Of a stretch of 64,000 nt of DNA, positions 44,144 to 52,709 are shown one piece after another. The first letter of the stretch is position 1, and each line of letters begins with the position of its first letter. Source of the DNA: Prescottella equi (GTDB lineage Bacteria; Actinomycetota; Actinomycetes; Mycobacteriales; Mycobacteriaceae); the NCBI RefSeq assembly GCF_020171745.1, contig NZ_JAIVAH010000012.1, positions 186,001-250,000 on the forward strand. The letters run 5' to 3'. A model generated the notes under the pieces. The model did no database searches. It had not been told where the DNA came from and was given only the letters and a program-made list of their open reading frames with translations. The position numbers and the translations under genes were made by a program.

Positions 44144-44554
44144 GTGAGCGAACGTTCCCCGCGTCCGGTGTCGGTCGCCTACTGGATCTGGGTGCTGTGC
44201 GCCGCCGTCATGGTGCTGTTCGGTCTGCTCGCGGCGACGACGTCCGCCGACGCGATCCGCGGCAATCTCGGTTCCGATGCCGACGCCTTCGTGTGGTTGC
44301 TGCGCGTGATCGGCGTCGTGTCCGTCGTGTTCGGGGTCGTGATCGGATTCCTGGCCGCGCCGGTGCGCGCAGGGGACCGGCGGCTGAGGGCGGTCGTCGC
44401 GGTTCTGTGCGGCGTGTTCGCGCTGGCCGTCGTCGCGATGGTGGTGATCGGCGTCCTCGCACCGGTGCTGCTGGCGCTCCCGGTGCTACTGACGGTGGCG
44501 AGTGTGCTGGTCTATCGGGAGGGCGCGCGTGACTGGTTCGAGCAGAATGCCTGA
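44144..44554 (+). CDS. Four-helix membrane protein
   Basis: A 136-residue protein, almost entirely four hydrophobic helices (VAYWIWVLCAAVMVLFGLLAATT; VIGVVSVVFGVVIGFLAAP; VVAVLCGVFALAVVAMVVIGVL; LLALPVLLTVASVLV). No family recognised. GTG 44144 has AGGA 8 nt upstream; GTG 44126 is also possible. The following gene starts before its stop, so it belongs to a run of membrane-protein genes leading toward the copper operon. Confidence 0.72.
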   Translation: MSERSPRPVSVAYWIWVLCAAVMVLFGLLAATTSADAIRGNLGSDADAFVWLLRVIGVVSVVFGVVIGFLAAPVRAGDRRLRAVVAVLCGVFALAVVAMVVIGVLAPVLLALPVLLTVASVLVYREGARDWFEQNA

Positions 44555-45080
44555 ATCGGACGGAGTGCCAGAGTCGGACGGGGTGCCTGAGTCGGACGGC
44601 GGCGACGGGCAGGCGCCGCTGTTCCTCGAGGAGGGTGCTCGCTGGCGGACGGTCGCGTACGGCCCCGTCTTCTGCGTGATCGCGCTCGTGATCGAACTGG
44701 TGACCGGACCGGTGGTGCACTGGTTCGCCCTGACACTGTTCGCGGCGATCCTGGCCGGCATCGTCTCGGTGCAGGTGGCCGCGGCGCGGCGGCACGTGAG
44801 CGTGCTGTTGACCGCCTCGTTGCTGCGCCAGGGGGCCGAGGAGGTGCCGCTCGGCGAGATCGACGAGGTGCTGCCGGAGGCCGATCCGTACGCGGACGAA
44901 CCACAACCGTGGGAGAGCGCGCGCACTCTCGGTGAACTGTCCGGGGTGCCGCGTCGGCGGACGGGCATCGGCCTGCGCCTGCGGGACGGCAGCCTCGCGC
45001 AGGCGTGGGCGCGTGACGACGAGGGCCTGCGGGACGCGCTGACCGCGGCGGTCGCGGATGCGAAGGGTGTGGCGTCGTGA
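44529..45080 (+). CDS. Two-helix membrane protein with PESDGV repeats
   Basis: A 183-residue protein with an N-terminal triple repeat (PESDGVPESDGVPESDG), two central membrane helices (VFCVIALVIELVTGPVVHWFALTLFAAILAGIV) and a cytoplasmic C-terminal domain (LLTASLLRQGAEEVPLGEIDEVLP) that resembles DUF3093-type membrane proteins only loosely. GTG 44529 has GGGAGGG 5 nt upstream; ATG 44547 is the alternative. It overlaps the preceding gene and is itself overlapped (GTGA) by the next. Confidence 0.7.
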   Translation: MTGSSRMPESDGVPESDGVPESDGGDGQAPLFLEEGARWRTVAYGPVFCVIALVIELVTGPVVHWFALTLFAAILAGIVSVQVAAARRHVSVLLTASLLRQGAEEVPLGEIDEVLPEADPYADEPQPWESARTLGELSGVPRRRTGIGLRLRDGSLAQAWARDDEGLRDALTAAVADAKGVAS

Positions 45081-45340
45081 ACCGGTCGGTGCTGGTGCCG
45101 GTCGGCGAGGTGGTCGCCGCCGTCGCACTGCTGGCCGCCGCGGTGTGGTGCTGGACGCGCGGTGTGACCGACGACGAGTTCGCGCCGATCGTGCCGGGTG
45201 CGCCGTCCTTCGTGTCCGCCGACTATTCGGGTCCGTGGATCGCGGCGGCGTTCGCCGCGGTGCTCGTGTCCGGTCTGTTGGCGCTCGACGCCAACCGTCG
45301 ACGCCGCCGCTCCAGTACCCGTAGGGGGTATCATGAATGA
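45077..45340 (+). CDS. Small two-helix membrane protein (Rv0514-like position)
   Basis: An 87-residue protein with two membrane helices (VVAAVALLAAAVWCWTRGV; WIAAAFAAVLVSGLLALDANRRRRR) and a basic tail. GTG 45077 overlaps the previous TGA. Its last 25 bp contain the CsoR-type box and its stop lies beyond the csoR start, so the end of the gene doubles as regulatory DNA for the copper operon. Function unknown; position fits Rv0514. Confidence 0.75.
   Translation: MNRSVLVPVGEVVAAVALLAAAVWCWTRGVTDDEFAPIVPGAPSFVSADYSGPWIAAAFAAVLVSGLLALDANRRRRRSSTRRGYHE
45315..45331. promoter_or_regulatory. CsoR-type copper operator
   Basis: GTACCC-GTAG-GGGGTAT is the GTACCC/GGGGTAT palindrome typical of CsoR boxes (reverse strand ATACCCCCTACGGGTAC). 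It lies immediately before csoR ATG 45333, inside the 3' end of the preceding gene. Confidence 0.7.
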
Positions 45341-45623
45341 CATGAACGGATACAGCCCGCAGCAGGAAGACCTGCTCAAGCGCCTGCGGCGCATCGAGGG
45401 CCAGGTGCAGGGTATTTCGCGGATGATCGCGGACGACCGCTACTGCATCGACGTCCTCACCCAGGTGTCGGCGGCCACGTCGGCACTGCAGTCGGTGTCA
45501 CTCAAGCTGCTCGAGGCGCACCTCGCGGGTTGCGTGGTCGAGGCCGCGAAGAAGGGTGGCCCGGAGGCGGACGCCAAGGTCAAGGAAGCGTCCGACGCGA
45601 TCGCGCGCCTGGTGCGATCCTGA
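45333..45623 (+). CDS. csoR: Copper-sensing repressor CsoR
   Basis: A 96-residue all-helical repressor of the CsoR/FrmR family. The copper ligands Cys-His-Cys are visible: RYCIDVLTQ, then LLEAHLAGC. LKRLRRIEGQVQGISRMI is the DNA-binding helix signature. Copper(I) binding releases it from the operator. ATG 45333 follows GGGGG; ATG 45342 is the alternative. It heads csoR-copZ-copA. Confidence 0.93.
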   Translation: MNDMNGYSPQQEDLLKRLRRIEGQVQGISRMIADDRYCIDVLTQVSAATSALQSVSLKLLEAHLAGCVVEAAKKGGPEADAKVKEASDAIARLVRS

Positions 45624-45657
45624 GTCCGGTGCGATCCTGAACGGAAGGAGGCCCACG

Positions 45658-45861
45658 ATGGAGCACACCTACCTCGTCAAGGGCATGACCTGCCAGCACT
45701 GCGCGGCCGCGGTCACCGAGGAGATCAGCGAGCTGTCCGGTGTCACGGGGGTCGACGTGGACGTCGAGTCCGGCCGGGTCGTCGTGCACAGCGATGCCCT
45801 GCTGGACACCATCGCCGTCGCTGCCGCGGTCACCGAGGCGGGATACGAACTGGTCCCGTAG
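45658..45861 (+). CDS. copZ: CopZ-like copper chaperone (HMA domain)
   Basis: A 67-residue heavy-metal-associated domain: [19 protein letters not shown] has the MxCxxC copper-binding loop. It carries Cu(I) to the ATPase CopA. GGAAGGAGG precedes ATG 45658, and its stop overlaps the copA start by one base. Confidence 0.92.
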   Translation: MEHTYLVKGMTCQHCAAAVTEEISELSGVTGVDVDVESGRVVVHSDALLDTIAVAAAVTEAGYELVP

Positions 45862-48029
45862 TGACCACCACCGCGCCGCGCACCGTCGAACTCGATGTCG
45901 GCGGCATGACATGTGCGTCGTGCGCGGCCCGGATCGAGCGCAAACTCGGCAAACTCGACGGCGTCACCGCCACGGTCAACTACGCCACAGAGCAGGCGCA
46001 CGTCGAATACCCCGACGCCATGCCGGTGCAGGACCTCATCGACGTAGTCGAGAAGACCGGCTACACGGCCGTCGTCGCGGCGCCGGAGGAACCCGCCGAG
46101 GCGGAGGGGACGCGGGACCGGCTCGGGGCCAGGCTCGCGGTGGCGACCGTCGCGTCGGTCCCGGTGGTGCTGGTGTCGATGATCCCGCCGCTGCAGTTCG
46201 ACTACTGGCAGTGGATCGCTTTCGCCCTCACCACGATCGTCGTGTTCTGGTGCGGCTACCCGTTCCACCGCGCCGCGGCCGTCACCGCCCGGCACGGGAT
46301 GGCGACGATGGACACCCTCGTCTCGCTCGGCACGCTCGCCGCGTACGGGTGGTCGCTGTGGGCGCTGGTGTTCGGTACCGCCGGCCACATCGGGATGACG
46401 CACGAGTTCACGTTCCGGCCGGGCGCGCACGATCCGTCCGGGCAGATCTATCTCGAGGTCGCCGCCGGTGTCACCACGTTCCTGCTCGCCGGTAGGTACG
46501 CGGAGTCGCGGGCCAAACGCCGATCCGGCGCCGCGCTGCGGGCGCTGCTCGAGGTGGGCGCCAAGGACGTCTCGGTGCTGCGGGACGGCACCGAACAGCG
46601 GATCCCGGTGTCGGCGTTGCGGGTCGGCGACGAGTTCGTGGTGCGTCCCGGCGAGAAGATCGCGACCGACGGGACGGTCGTCCGGGGCAGCTCGGCCGTC
46701 GACACGTCGATGCTCACGGGCGAGTCCGTGCCGGTCGAGATGGGCGAGGACGACGCCGTCGTCGGCGGCACGCTCAACACCGACGGCCTGCTCACCGTGC
46801 GGGCTCGACGCGTCGGATCCGACACCCAACTGGCGCACATCGCGAAACTCGTGACCGAGGCGCAGAGCGGCAAGGCCCACGCCCAGCGCCTCGCGGACCG
46901 GGTGTCGGCGGTGTTCGTGCCGGTGGTCCTGGTGATCGCCGCGGTGACCCTCGCGGTGTGGCTGCTGCTGGGGCACGAGGCGACGGAGGCGTTCACGGCC
47001 GCGGTCGCCGTCCTGATCGTCGCGTGCCCGTGCGCCCTGGGGCTCGCGACACCGACGGCGCTGCTGGTCGGGACCGGGCGCGGCGCCCAGCTGGGCATCC
47101 TCATCAAGGGGCCCGAGGTGCTCGAGCAGACCCGCCGGATCGAGACGGTGGTGCTCGACAAGACCGGCACCGTCACCACCGGCCGGATGGAGTTCGAGGA
47201 CGTCGTCGCGGCGCCGGGGGAGGACCGCGACCGGGTGCTGGCGCTGGCCGCGGCCGTCGAATCCGGGTCGGAGCACCCGGTGGCGCAGGCGATCGCGCGT
47301 GCCGTCCCGCAGCCGCTGCCGGTGACCGGGTTCGTGAACCGGCCCGGCATCGGCGTCGAGGGCGTCGTGGACGGACACGAGGTCCGTGTCGGCCGTGCGC
47401 AGGGCGAGGTCCCGTCCGAGGTGCGGGGCCTGCTCCCGGACGGCAGGACGTCGGTGATCGTGTCGTGGGACGGCCGGGTGCGGGGTGCACTGGTCGTCGC
47501 CGACGCCGTGAAGCCCAGCAGCGCCGAGGCGATCCGCGAGATCCGCGACCTCGGCATGACCCCGGTTCTGCTCACCGGCGATTCCGAGGCCGTCGCCACC
47601 GCGGTCGCGCGTGACGTCGGCATCGACCGGGTGATCGCGGAGGTGCTGCCCGACCAGAAGGCCGCGACGATCGCGCGGCTGCGCGAGGACGGTGCCGTCG
47701 CGATGGTCGGCGACGGCGTCAACGACGCCGCAGCGCTCGCCACCGCCGACGTCGGCATCGCGATGGGCACGGGCACGGATGCGGCGATCGAGGCGAGCGA
47801 CCTGACGCTCGTGCGCGGCGACCTGCGATCGGTGCCCGACGCGATCCGGTTGTCGCGGCGCACCCTCGCCACCATCGAGGGCAACCTGTTCTGGGCGTTC
47901 GCCTACAACGTCGCGGCGATCCCGCTGGCCGCGACCGGTCTGCTCAATCCGATGATCGCGGGTCTGGCGATGGCGCTGTCGTCGCTGTTCGTCGTCGGGA
48001 ACAGCCTGCGACTGCGTCGCTTCCACTGA
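45861..48029 (+). CDS. copA: Copper-exporting P1B-type ATPase CopA
   Basis: A 722-residue ATPase that pumps Cu(I) out of the cell. One N-terminal HMA domain ([12 protein letters not shown]) is followed by eight membrane helices with the transport motif CPC at 389-391, the phosphorylation motif DKTGT (Asp433), SEHPVAQAI and [20 protein letters not shown]. Length is normal. GTG 45861 overlaps the copZ TAG. The C-terminal helix contains [16 protein letters not shown], typical of CopA (with ALS before it). Confidence 0.96.
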   Translation: MTTTAPRTVELDVGGMTCASCAARIERKLGKLDGVTATVNYATEQAHVEYPDAMPVQDLIDVVEKTGYTAVVAAPEEPAEAEGTRDRLGARLAVATVASVPVVLVSMIPPLQFDYWQWIAFALTTIVVFWCGYPFHRAAAVTARHGMATMDTLVSLGTLAAYGWSLWALVFGTAGHIGMTHEFTFRPGAHDPSGQIYLEVAAGVTTFLLAGRYAESRAKRRSGAALRALLEVGAKDVSVLRDGTEQRIPVSALRVGDEFVVRPGEKIATDGTVVRGSSAVDTSMLTGESVPVEMGEDDAVVGGTLNTDGLLTVRARRVGSDTQLAHIAKLVTEAQSGKAHAQRLADRVSAVFVPVVLVIAAVTLAVWLLLGHEATEAFTAAVAVLIVACPCALGLATPTALLVGTGRGAQLGILIKGPEVLEQTRRIETVVLDKTGTVTTGRMEFEDVVAAPGEDRDRVLALAAAVESGSEHPVAQAIARAVPQPLPVTGFVNRPGIGVEGVVDGHEVRVGRAQGEVPSEVRGLLPDGRTSVIVSWDGRVRGALVVADAVKPSSAEAIREIRDLGMTPVLLTGDSEAVATAVARDVGIDRVIAEVLPDQKAATIARLREDGAVAMVGDGVNDAAALATADVGIAMGTGTDAAIEASDLTLVRGDLRSVPDAIRLSRRTLATIEGNLFWAFAYNVAAIPLAATGLLNPMIAGLAMALSSLFVVGNSLRLRRFH

Positions 48030-48157
48030 TCGAGGGCAGGGGCGCCGACGTCACAGGTATGGATCTCGGTGATCGTGGGTAAGTACGGCGTGCAGGGTTC
48101 CGTGTCGTTGCACTCGGCCGGGACCGCAGTCGTCGTCCGTTCGGGAGGTTGCCGCCG

Positions 48158-48394
48158 ATGAGCTCGGCAAGAACACGGGTCGTTGCCGGAAGCCGCGAGT
48201 TCGCGTGGTCCGAGGGTTCGAGGGAGGGCGAGGATCAGGTGTCCTCGCCGGGATGGGTACTGGGCGTGGCCGCCTCGATGGTGCCCGGAGCGGTGACGAT
48301 GCTGCTGGGGCGCTCCGTGCTCGAAGCCGTCACCGTCGTCGCGCTCACCGCCCTCGTCGTGGCGGCCTCGGCGTTGTTGCTTCCGTCCCGCTGA
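48158..48394 (+). CDS. Small membrane protein, unknown
   Basis: A 78-residue ORF with GGGAGG 9 nt before ATG 48158. The C-terminal half is two hydrophobic segments (WVLGVAASMVPGAVTMLLG; AVTVVALTALVVAASALLL). No family is recognised. The 128 bp before it, after copA, show nothing clear, and the 106 bp after it contain no obvious terminator. Confidence 0.6.
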   Translation: MSSARTRVVAGSREFAWSEGSREGEDQVSSPGWVLGVAASMVPGAVTMLLGRSVLEAVTVVALTALVVAASALLLPSR

Positions 48395-48500
48395 TCTTCC
48401 TTCGTCGTGGATCAGTCTGTTGTGCAACGTATTACATGGACCCAGGTGGTGTGGAACAGTTGCCCGGCGGAACTTCCCGAGCGGTGCAAGACTCGTAGTC

Positions 48501-48971
48501 ATGAACAGGAACAGGATCGCCTCCGCAATCATGATCGCCGCTGCCACAGTCGCTTTCGCGACGGCGTGCAGCAGTGACGACAACGACTCGACCGATGCGT
48601 CGGTCACGGCGTCCGCCACGACGACGGCTTCGTCGGCGTCAGACGACCTCGGAGACAAGGCTTCCGAGATGGCGTCCTCGGCGTCGAGTGCTGCGTCCAG
48701 CGTGGCAGCCGCGGCCGGCGACGCCGTGGACAGCGCCAAGCAGGCCGCGTTCGTCGCGGCCTTCCGCGCCTCGTACTCGGATCTGGCGACCGACCGCGAC
48801 GACGATTCGATCGAGGCCATCACCGAGGACACGTGCGCGCTGCGTGAAAAGGGCGCGAGCGACGACGAATTGAAGGTGGCCGTCCAGGGCCTCGCCGCCA
48901 ACGGCACGACGGTGCCGTCCGACGAGCAGGCGTCGCGAATCCTCGACATGGCGGTGGCCGCCTGTTCCTGA
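48501..48971 (+). CDS. DUF732-type lipoprotein
   Basis: A 156-residue lipoprotein. The signal ends in a lipobox-like FATACSS (Cys23), followed by a Ser/Thr/Ala-rich linker and a C-terminal DUF732-like helical domain (FVAAFRASYSDLATDRDDDSIEAITEDTCALREKG, with a Cys pair expected to form a disulfide). DUF732 proteins are abundant secreted or lipid-anchored proteins of Mycobacteriales with unknown function. ATG 48501 has no clear ribosome site; a weak AAGACT hexamer 7 nt upstream may indicate a leaderless start. Confidence 0.8.
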   Translation: MNRNRIASAIMIAAATVAFATACSSDDNDSTDASVTASATTTASSASDDLGDKASEMASSASSAASSVAAAAGDAVDSAKQAAFVAAFRASYSDLATDRDDDSIEAITEDTCALREKGASDDELKVAVQGLAANGTTVPSDEQASRILDMAVAACS

Positions 48972-49066
48972 CCGGCCACGGCTCGTCTGTCGGCTTCGGC
49001 ACAACTCGTCGGTGGGTCCGCGTAGGGTGAGCGGCACATCACAAGCTGACAGGGGAGGGGTCGTTC

Positions 49067-50269
49067 GTGCGCCGGTCGACGCTCGGAGGAGGGGCTGCCG
49101 TAGTGGCAGCGATCATCGGAATCGGGACGGCGCCGACGGCGTGCGCGGAACCCGTCGCGCCCGCGCCGCCCCTTCAGGTCACCACGGTGATCGACGGCCT
49201 CGCGAAGCCGTGGGATGTCGTGGTCGCCCCCGACGGCGCGATCCTCACCGGTGAACGCGCCGGCCGTTTCGTCGTCAAGCGTCCCGGCGGCGGTGTCGGC
49301 GAGGTGACCGCGGACCTGTCGGATCTGTACGCCGAGGGCGAGACCGGGCTCATGGGCATCGCGCTCGCCTCGGATTTCGAGACCAGTCGCACGGTCTACA
49401 CGTGCCAGGGGCACCGCGGATCGGGCAACGGTTCGCTCGGCTCGCTCGGAACAGGATCACTCGGGACCGGTTCGCTCGGTAGCGCGGCCGACGGCAACGA
49501 CATCCGCGTCGTCTCGTGGACGGTGGACCCCGACTGGACGACGTTGACCCGCACCGGTGACGTCCTCACCGGGATCCCCACCGGCCAAGGCGGGCGCCAC
49601 GGCGGTTGCCGGATCCTCGCGCACCCGGACGGCACCCTCTATGTCGGGACGGGTGACACGGCGAGCCCGAAGGTTCCTCAGGACCGGAACTCGCTGGGCG
49701 GCAAGGTGTTGCACGTCAACCGGGACGGTTCGCCCGCGGCGGGTAACCCGTTCCCGAACAGCCCGGTCTTCACGCTCGGGCACCGCAACGTGCAGGGCCT
49801 GGCGTTGCAGCCGGGCAGCGGTCGGCTCTACGGCATCGAGCAGGGCACTCGCCGGGACGACGAGGTGAACCTGCTCGCGGCCGGCAACAACTACGGGTAC
49901 CGCCCTGATCGTGCCCCGCTCGTCTATGACGAGAGCGTTCCGATGACCGACCCGGATCGTGTCCCCGGTGCGGTTGCGGCGGTGTGGAGTTCGGGTGCGC
50001 CGACCATCGCGACCCCGGGTGGCACGTTCGTCTCCGGGCCCGCGTGGGGTGAGTGGGACGGCGCGCTCGCGGTCACCGCCCAGCAGGGGCGCAAGATGTT
50101 GCTGCTGAAACTGTCCGACGACGGTACCGCCGTGACCGAGACGGAGTCGGTGCTCACCGATCAGGGACGCCTGCGCTCGGCCACCCGGATGCCCGACGGC
50201 AGCCTGCTGGTCACCACCGACAACGGATCGGGTGACAAGGTGCTCCGCGTCGCCCCCGCGGCATCGTAG
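49067..50269 (+). CDS. Secreted PQQ-dependent sugar dehydrogenase-like protein
   Basis: A 400-residue exported six-bladed beta-propeller of the glucose/sorbosone dehydrogenase family. Signature pieces: GLAKPWDVVVAPDGAILTGERAG, GLMGIALASDF, GGRHGGCRILAHPDGTLYVGTGD (catalytic His region), LGHRNVQGLAL and GNNYGYRPD. An unusual Gly/Ser/Leu repeat (GSLGSLGTGSLGTGSLGS) is inserted in a loop near residue 125. It oxidises aldoses or similar sugars with PQQ; no PQQ synthesis genes are in the window. GTG 49067 has AGGGGAGGGG upstream. The cyclase-family gene follows after 9 bp. Confidence 0.88.
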   Translation: MRRSTLGGGAAVVAAIIGIGTAPTACAEPVAPAPPLQVTTVIDGLAKPWDVVVAPDGAILTGERAGRFVVKRPGGGVGEVTADLSDLYAEGETGLMGIALASDFETSRTVYTCQGHRGSGNGSLGSLGTGSLGTGSLGSAADGNDIRVVSWTVDPDWTTLTRTGDVLTGIPTGQGGRHGGCRILAHPDGTLYVGTGDTASPKVPQDRNSLGGKVLHVNRDGSPAAGNPFPNSPVFTLGHRNVQGLALQPGSGRLYGIEQGTRRDDEVNLLAAGNNYGYRPDRAPLVYDESVPMTDPDRVPGAVAAVWSSGAPTIATPGGTFVSGPAWGEWDGALAVTAQQGRKMLLLKLSDDGTAVTETESVLTDQGRLRSATRMPDGSLLVTTDNGSGDKVLRVAPAAS

Positions 50270-50278
50270 GAGCAAGTC

Positions 50279-51190
50279 GTGTGTGCACCCGAGGTGATGA
50301 CGCATGTCCACCGCACGATCGGTGAGACCGGGCCGAGGATGACCCGACGAGGGCTGCTCGGTGCCGCCGGCCTGGCGGCACTCGGCGGGGTGCTCGCTCC
50401 CAGGGTTGCTGCCGCCACTCCCGCGGCCCCGGCGATCTCGATCCAGGCCCGCTCGATCGTCGATCTCACCCACACGCTCACCGCCGATTTCCCGGTGTGG
50501 CCGGGCAGCGAGGCGTTTGCGATGGAGCCCGTCGTCGTGATCGACCCGAGTCCACTCGGGTCGATCACAGGATCACTGGGTGGATCCTCCGGACCGGCGC
50601 ACGGCGAGTTCCTCGTCAATCGCGTCTCGTACTGCGAGCACGTCGGGACTCACGTCGACGCGCCGGCCCACAAGATCGCCGACGGCTGCACGGTCGAGGA
50701 GTTGCCGATCGAGGACTTCGTCGCACCCATCGTCGTCGTGGACATCTCGGACAGGGCCCGCGCCGATGCGGACGCTGTGCTCACGGTTGCCGATCTCGAG
50801 GCTTGGGAACGTGCGCACGGGCGACTACCCGCGCGGTCGGTGGTCGCGATGAACTCCGGGTGGGACGCGCACGTCGCGAACCCGAGTAAGTACGTGGGGT
50901 TGGACCTGACGGGGACTCCACACTCCCCGGGATTCGACCCCGACGCGGTCACGTTCCTCGTCGAGGAGCGCGACATCGTGGCGATCGGGGTGGACACACT
51001 GAGCCTGGACGCCGCGCGCAGTCGCACGTACGGCGCGCACGTCGCGGCCCTCGGCGCGGGTAAGTACGGCATCGAATCGCTCGCGAACCTGTCGGCGTTG
51101 CCGCCGGTGGGTGCCACCGTCGTGGTCGGGGCGCCCAAGCATCGCGGCGGGTCGGGTGGGCCGTGCCGGGTGTTGGCGTTCGTGGACTGA
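50279..51190 (+). CDS. Cyclase/kynurenine-formamidase-family enzyme with Tat signal
   Basis: A 303-residue protein. The N-terminus has a twin-arginine signal (MTRRGLLGAAGLAALGGVLAP, preceded by about 20 residues). The catalytic HVGTHVDAPAH matches the metal-binding HxGTHxDxPxH motif of the cyclase family (kynurenine formamidase, isatin hydrolase). It probably hydrolyses an amide or lactone outside the membrane. GTG 50279 follows AGGAG that overlaps the stop of the sugar dehydrogenase gene, so the two are cotranscribed. Confidence 0.87.
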   Translation: MCAPEVMTHVHRTIGETGPRMTRRGLLGAAGLAALGGVLAPRVAAATPAAPAISIQARSIVDLTHTLTADFPVWPGSEAFAMEPVVVIDPSPLGSITGSLGGSSGPAHGEFLVNRVSYCEHVGTHVDAPAHKIADGCTVEELPIEDFVAPIVVVDISDRARADADAVLTVADLEAWERAHGRLPARSVVAMNSGWDAHVANPSKYVGLDLTGTPHSPGFDPDAVTFLVEERDIVAIGVDTLSLDAARSRTYGAHVAALGAGKYGIESLANLSALPPVGATVVVGAPKHRGGSGGPCRVLAFVD

Positions 51191-51213
51191 CCCACACCGG
51201 CACGTCGAGTCAC

Positions 51214-52194
51214 TCAGTCGGTGATCGCGGTTTCGCCGGGATGCAGTGCGGCCTGCAGTGCCGCGAGGGTATCGGCGTCGAATTCGCTCTGGTACAGAAC
51301 TGTGGCCCAGTCGAACTCGTCGGTCGACCAGCGCTGAATGTCTCCGTGCCAGCGGAGGTTCCACCGCTGATCGGATCGGGGACGGCGTGCGAGCATGCCA
51401 TTGACGAACCCGGCGGCGATGGACGCCTGGAATGCACCGGTTCCCTTGTTGAGGGTGTGAATGCTCTCGACCCGCAGCGGGAGCGGTATCCGGACGACGG
51501 GCAGACTGTCGGCGACGTTGGTGTGGAACCACTCGAGCCTGTTCGCGTCGTCGGCTCGGGCCAGTTCTGTGCGTGCGCGATGCTCTTCGTCGAAGTCGCG
51601 AGACGGCCCGGTCCAGGTGAACAGTTCACGGCCGACGGGTTCCCCGACCGTGATCTCGGTGTAGGCGACTTCCACCTCGGCGGTGTCGTTTCGCTGCTCG
51701 AGCACAGCGCCGCTCTCGCGATCGACGATGATCCGCAGGAGACCTGCCTTACGCGGTCCGGGCGCCAGGTCCACTGCCCAGCAGTCTCTTCCGAGGAACG
51801 TGACGTCCTCGATCGGCCCGGCCGGTCGGGTGTAGTCGTCGCCGAGCCAGTCGTGTGCGGGCCGGTTGGACAGCAGTTCGCTCCCGGTGCCGAGGTAGCG
51901 GACGTGGCGGGCGTCGCTGCGGATCGGTGGCTCGTCGGTCGGTCCGAACTGCCACGCGCTGACGCCGTCGGTGATGAACACCGGCCGCCCGTCGGGGGTT
52001 TCGATCCGCATCCTGGATCGGTCGCGCCAGACGCGGATATCGCCGCCGCCGACCCCGACGACGACCGGTTCACGGTCCGCGGCAAACGCGAAGTTGATTC
52101 GCTCGGGTGCGTCCGGCGTCTTCCGGATTACACCCCTCGTCGGCAGGCTCGGTCCGTCGGCCATCGTCACCAGTACCTCGACCCACGCCGTCAT
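51214..52194 (-). CDS. Conserved hypothetical protein (possible LolA-like fold)
   Basis: A 326-residue soluble protein without signal peptide. Two features stand out: an early beta-rich half (RMRIETPDGRPVFITDGVSAWQFG; CWAVDLAPGPRKAGLLRIIVDRESGAVLEQRN) that looks like the lipoprotein-carrier (LolA/RseB-type) fold used by several actinobacterial proteins, and a helical C-terminal half. No catalytic motif is visible. ATG 52194 has GGGGAACG upstream. It converges on the cyclase gene and diverges from the deazaflavin-type gene. Confidence 0.72.
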   Translation of the reverse strand: MTAWVEVLVTMADGPSLPTRGVIRKTPDAPERINFAFAADREPVVVGVGGGDIRVWRDRSRMRIETPDGRPVFITDGVSAWQFGPTDEPPIRSDARHVRYLGTGSELLSNRPAHDWLGDDYTRPAGPIEDVTFLGRDCWAVDLAPGPRKAGLLRIIVDRESGAVLEQRNDTAEVEVAYTEITVGEPVGRELFTWTGPSRDFDEEHRARTELARADDANRLEWFHTNVADSLPVVRIPLPLRVESIHTLNKGTGAFQASIAAGFVNGMLARRPRSDQRWNLRWHGDIQRWSTDEFDWATVLYQSEFDADTLAALQAALHPGETAITD

Positions 52195-52313
52195 CGTTCC
52201 CCCTCGAATCGTCCGGTTCGTCCCAAGCTACCGCGCGGGGTGGTGCCGGTACCGTGATCGATCCGCGCCGCCGCGTCGGTGACATACCGGCGGATGGCGC
52301 TCATACTGCGGTC

Positions 52314-52709
52314 ATGGCATACCTGAAACCGCCGCTGCTGGTCCGCGAGGTGTTCAACCGTATCGCCCTCGCGACCGGCATCAGCGGCACCGAGAAGATC
52401 ACCGTCACCGGCCGGCGCAGTCACGAACCGCGCTCGGTGCCCGTCGTCCCCGTCGACGTCGACGGGGTGCGCTACCTGGTCTCCACGCGTGGCGAATCGG
52501 AGTGGGTCCGGAACCTGCGCGCCAGCCCCGAGGTGGACGTGAGCCGCCGCGGCCACACCGTGCACTACAACGCCGCCGAGGTCCCTGTCGCGGATCGGGA
52601 TCCCATCATCGCGGCCTACCGGGCCAAGGCGGGCAGGACGGTGGAGGGGTACTGGGAGAAGCTGCCGGAACCCGTGGACCACCCGGTCTTCGCGCTCACG
52701 ACCGGCTAG
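52314..52709 (+). CDS. Deazaflavin (F420)-dependent nitroreductase-like protein
   Basis: A 131-residue split-barrel flavin protein of the Ddn/FDOR family: EKITVTGRRSHEPRSVPVVPVDVDGVRYLVSTRGESEWVRNLRASPEVDV contains the family signature GR.S...R.VPV and GE..WVRNLRA. Mycobacterial relatives reduce quinones or prodrugs with F420H2. CATACT 6 nt before ATG 52314 suggests a leaderless start. Its 3' end overlaps the converging HNH gene by 14 bp. Confidence 0.88.
   Translation: MAYLKPPLLVREVFNRIALATGISGTEKITVTGRRSHEPRSVPVVPVDVDGVRYLVSTRGESEWVRNLRASPEVDVSRRGHTVHYNAAEVPVADRDPIIAAYRAKAGRTVEGYWEKLPEPVDHPVFALTTG

Noticed and set aside
45669..48026. 785-codon reverse-strand open frame opposite copA
   Set aside because: Low-complexity Arg/His/Asp composition and no start signal; copA on the forward strand is unambiguous.
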